Assembly: GCA_018716005.1 (NCBI GenBank)
Contig: DVKN01000047.1
Span: 1-6,365, forward strand
DNA from: Candidatus Scatomorpha stercoravium
Lineage (GTDB): Bacteria; Bacillota; Clostridia; Oscillospirales; Oscillospiraceae
Direction: 5' to 3'
Length of the DNA: 6,365 bases
In this document: positions 6,285 through 6,365 of the stretch, piece by piece
Position numbering within the stretch: position 1 is the first letter of the stretch
Layout of the letters: each line of letters starts with the position of its first letter
Program-made: the position numbers and the translations under genes
The notes under the pieces: generated by a model
Databases searched by the model: none
What the model saw: only the letters and a program-made list of their open reading frames with translations
Told to the model about the DNA's origin: nothing

Positions 6285-6365
6285 ATGGATAAAATGGATA
6301 AGTATCTGGGTACGACCCTGGACGACAGATATGTGATTAAGAAGGTCATCGGCTCCGGCGGCATG
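6285..6365 (+). CDS. pknB: Ser/Thr protein kinase, N-terminal 27 residues only (PknB/PrkC type)
   Basis: Only the first 27 codons are in the window and the gene runs off the right edge. The residues LDDRYVIKKVIGSGGM match the beginning of Hanks-type bacterial kinases: a (L)x(D/G)RY strand followed by the glycine-rich ATP-binding loop, which starts here as GSGGM. With stp immediately upstream, this is the expected PrkC/PknB membrane kinase, whose full form has a kinase domain, one transmembrane helix and extracellular PASTA repeats. None of these later parts can be checked here. A second in-frame ATG lies at 6294, but spacing to GGAGG favours 6285. The first codons (Asp-Lys-Met-Asp-Lys) are AT-rich compared with the upstream genes. 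Confidence 0.88.
   Translation, partial: MDKMDKYLGTTLDDRYVIKKVIGSGGM

Noticed and set aside
1..6365. Mobile elements, CRISPR arrays, tRNA genes, riboswitches or a novel accessory system
   Set aside because: Virtually every base is in a conserved housekeeping gene; no direct-repeat array, transposase motif, tRNA-like fold or unexplained stretch is visible.

Overview
The window is an almost gap-free run of seven same-strand (+) genes: priA (3' part only), def, fmt, rsmB, rlmN, stp (prpC) and the first 27 codons of pknB (prkC). This is the classic Firmicutes primosome / formylation / RNA-methylation / Ser-Thr signalling cluster; the same order is known from Bacillus subtilis and many Clostridia. 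The DNA is strongly GC-rich, roughly two thirds G+C by eye. Gene order together with high GC, heavy ATA and AGG codon use and the clade-like variants in PriA suggest a GC-rich member of class Clostridia, for example an Oscillospirales- or Christensenellales-like gut or rumen bacterium. That placement is an inference; no 16S or other decisive marker is present.

Layout: 1-1758 is PriA, open at the left edge and lacking its N-terminal DNA-binding part. After 10 bases, def (1769-2281) begins, its Shine-Dalgarno sequence lying on the priA stop codon. fmt (2281-3201) starts on the last base of the def stop (TAATG). rsmB (3198-4487) starts in an ATGA overlap with fmt. rlmN (4463-5524) overlaps the rsmB end by 25 bases. 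stp (5521-6258) starts in an ATGA overlap with rlmN. A 26-base gap with a good Shine-Dalgarno leads to pknB (6285 to the right edge). Only 36 of 6365 bases are non-coding, and I see no promoter or terminator, so one polycistronic transcript is likely.

How the genes fit together: PriA restarts stalled replication forks. Fmt formylates initiator Met-tRNA and Def removes the formyl group from new proteins. RsmB methylates 16S rRNA and RlmN methylates 23S rRNA and some tRNAs. Stp and PknB form the opposing phosphatase/kinase pair that in Gram-positive bacteria responds to cell-wall state and targets translation and envelope proteins. The theme is growth and translation housekeeping.

I looked for an undescribed system on both strands and found none. 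The long minus-strand ORFs are explained by GC-rich codon bias. The items worth a second look are small: variant helicase motifs in PriA, an ATA preference at odds with the base composition, and the contrast between AT-rich and GC-rich translation starts along the operon.
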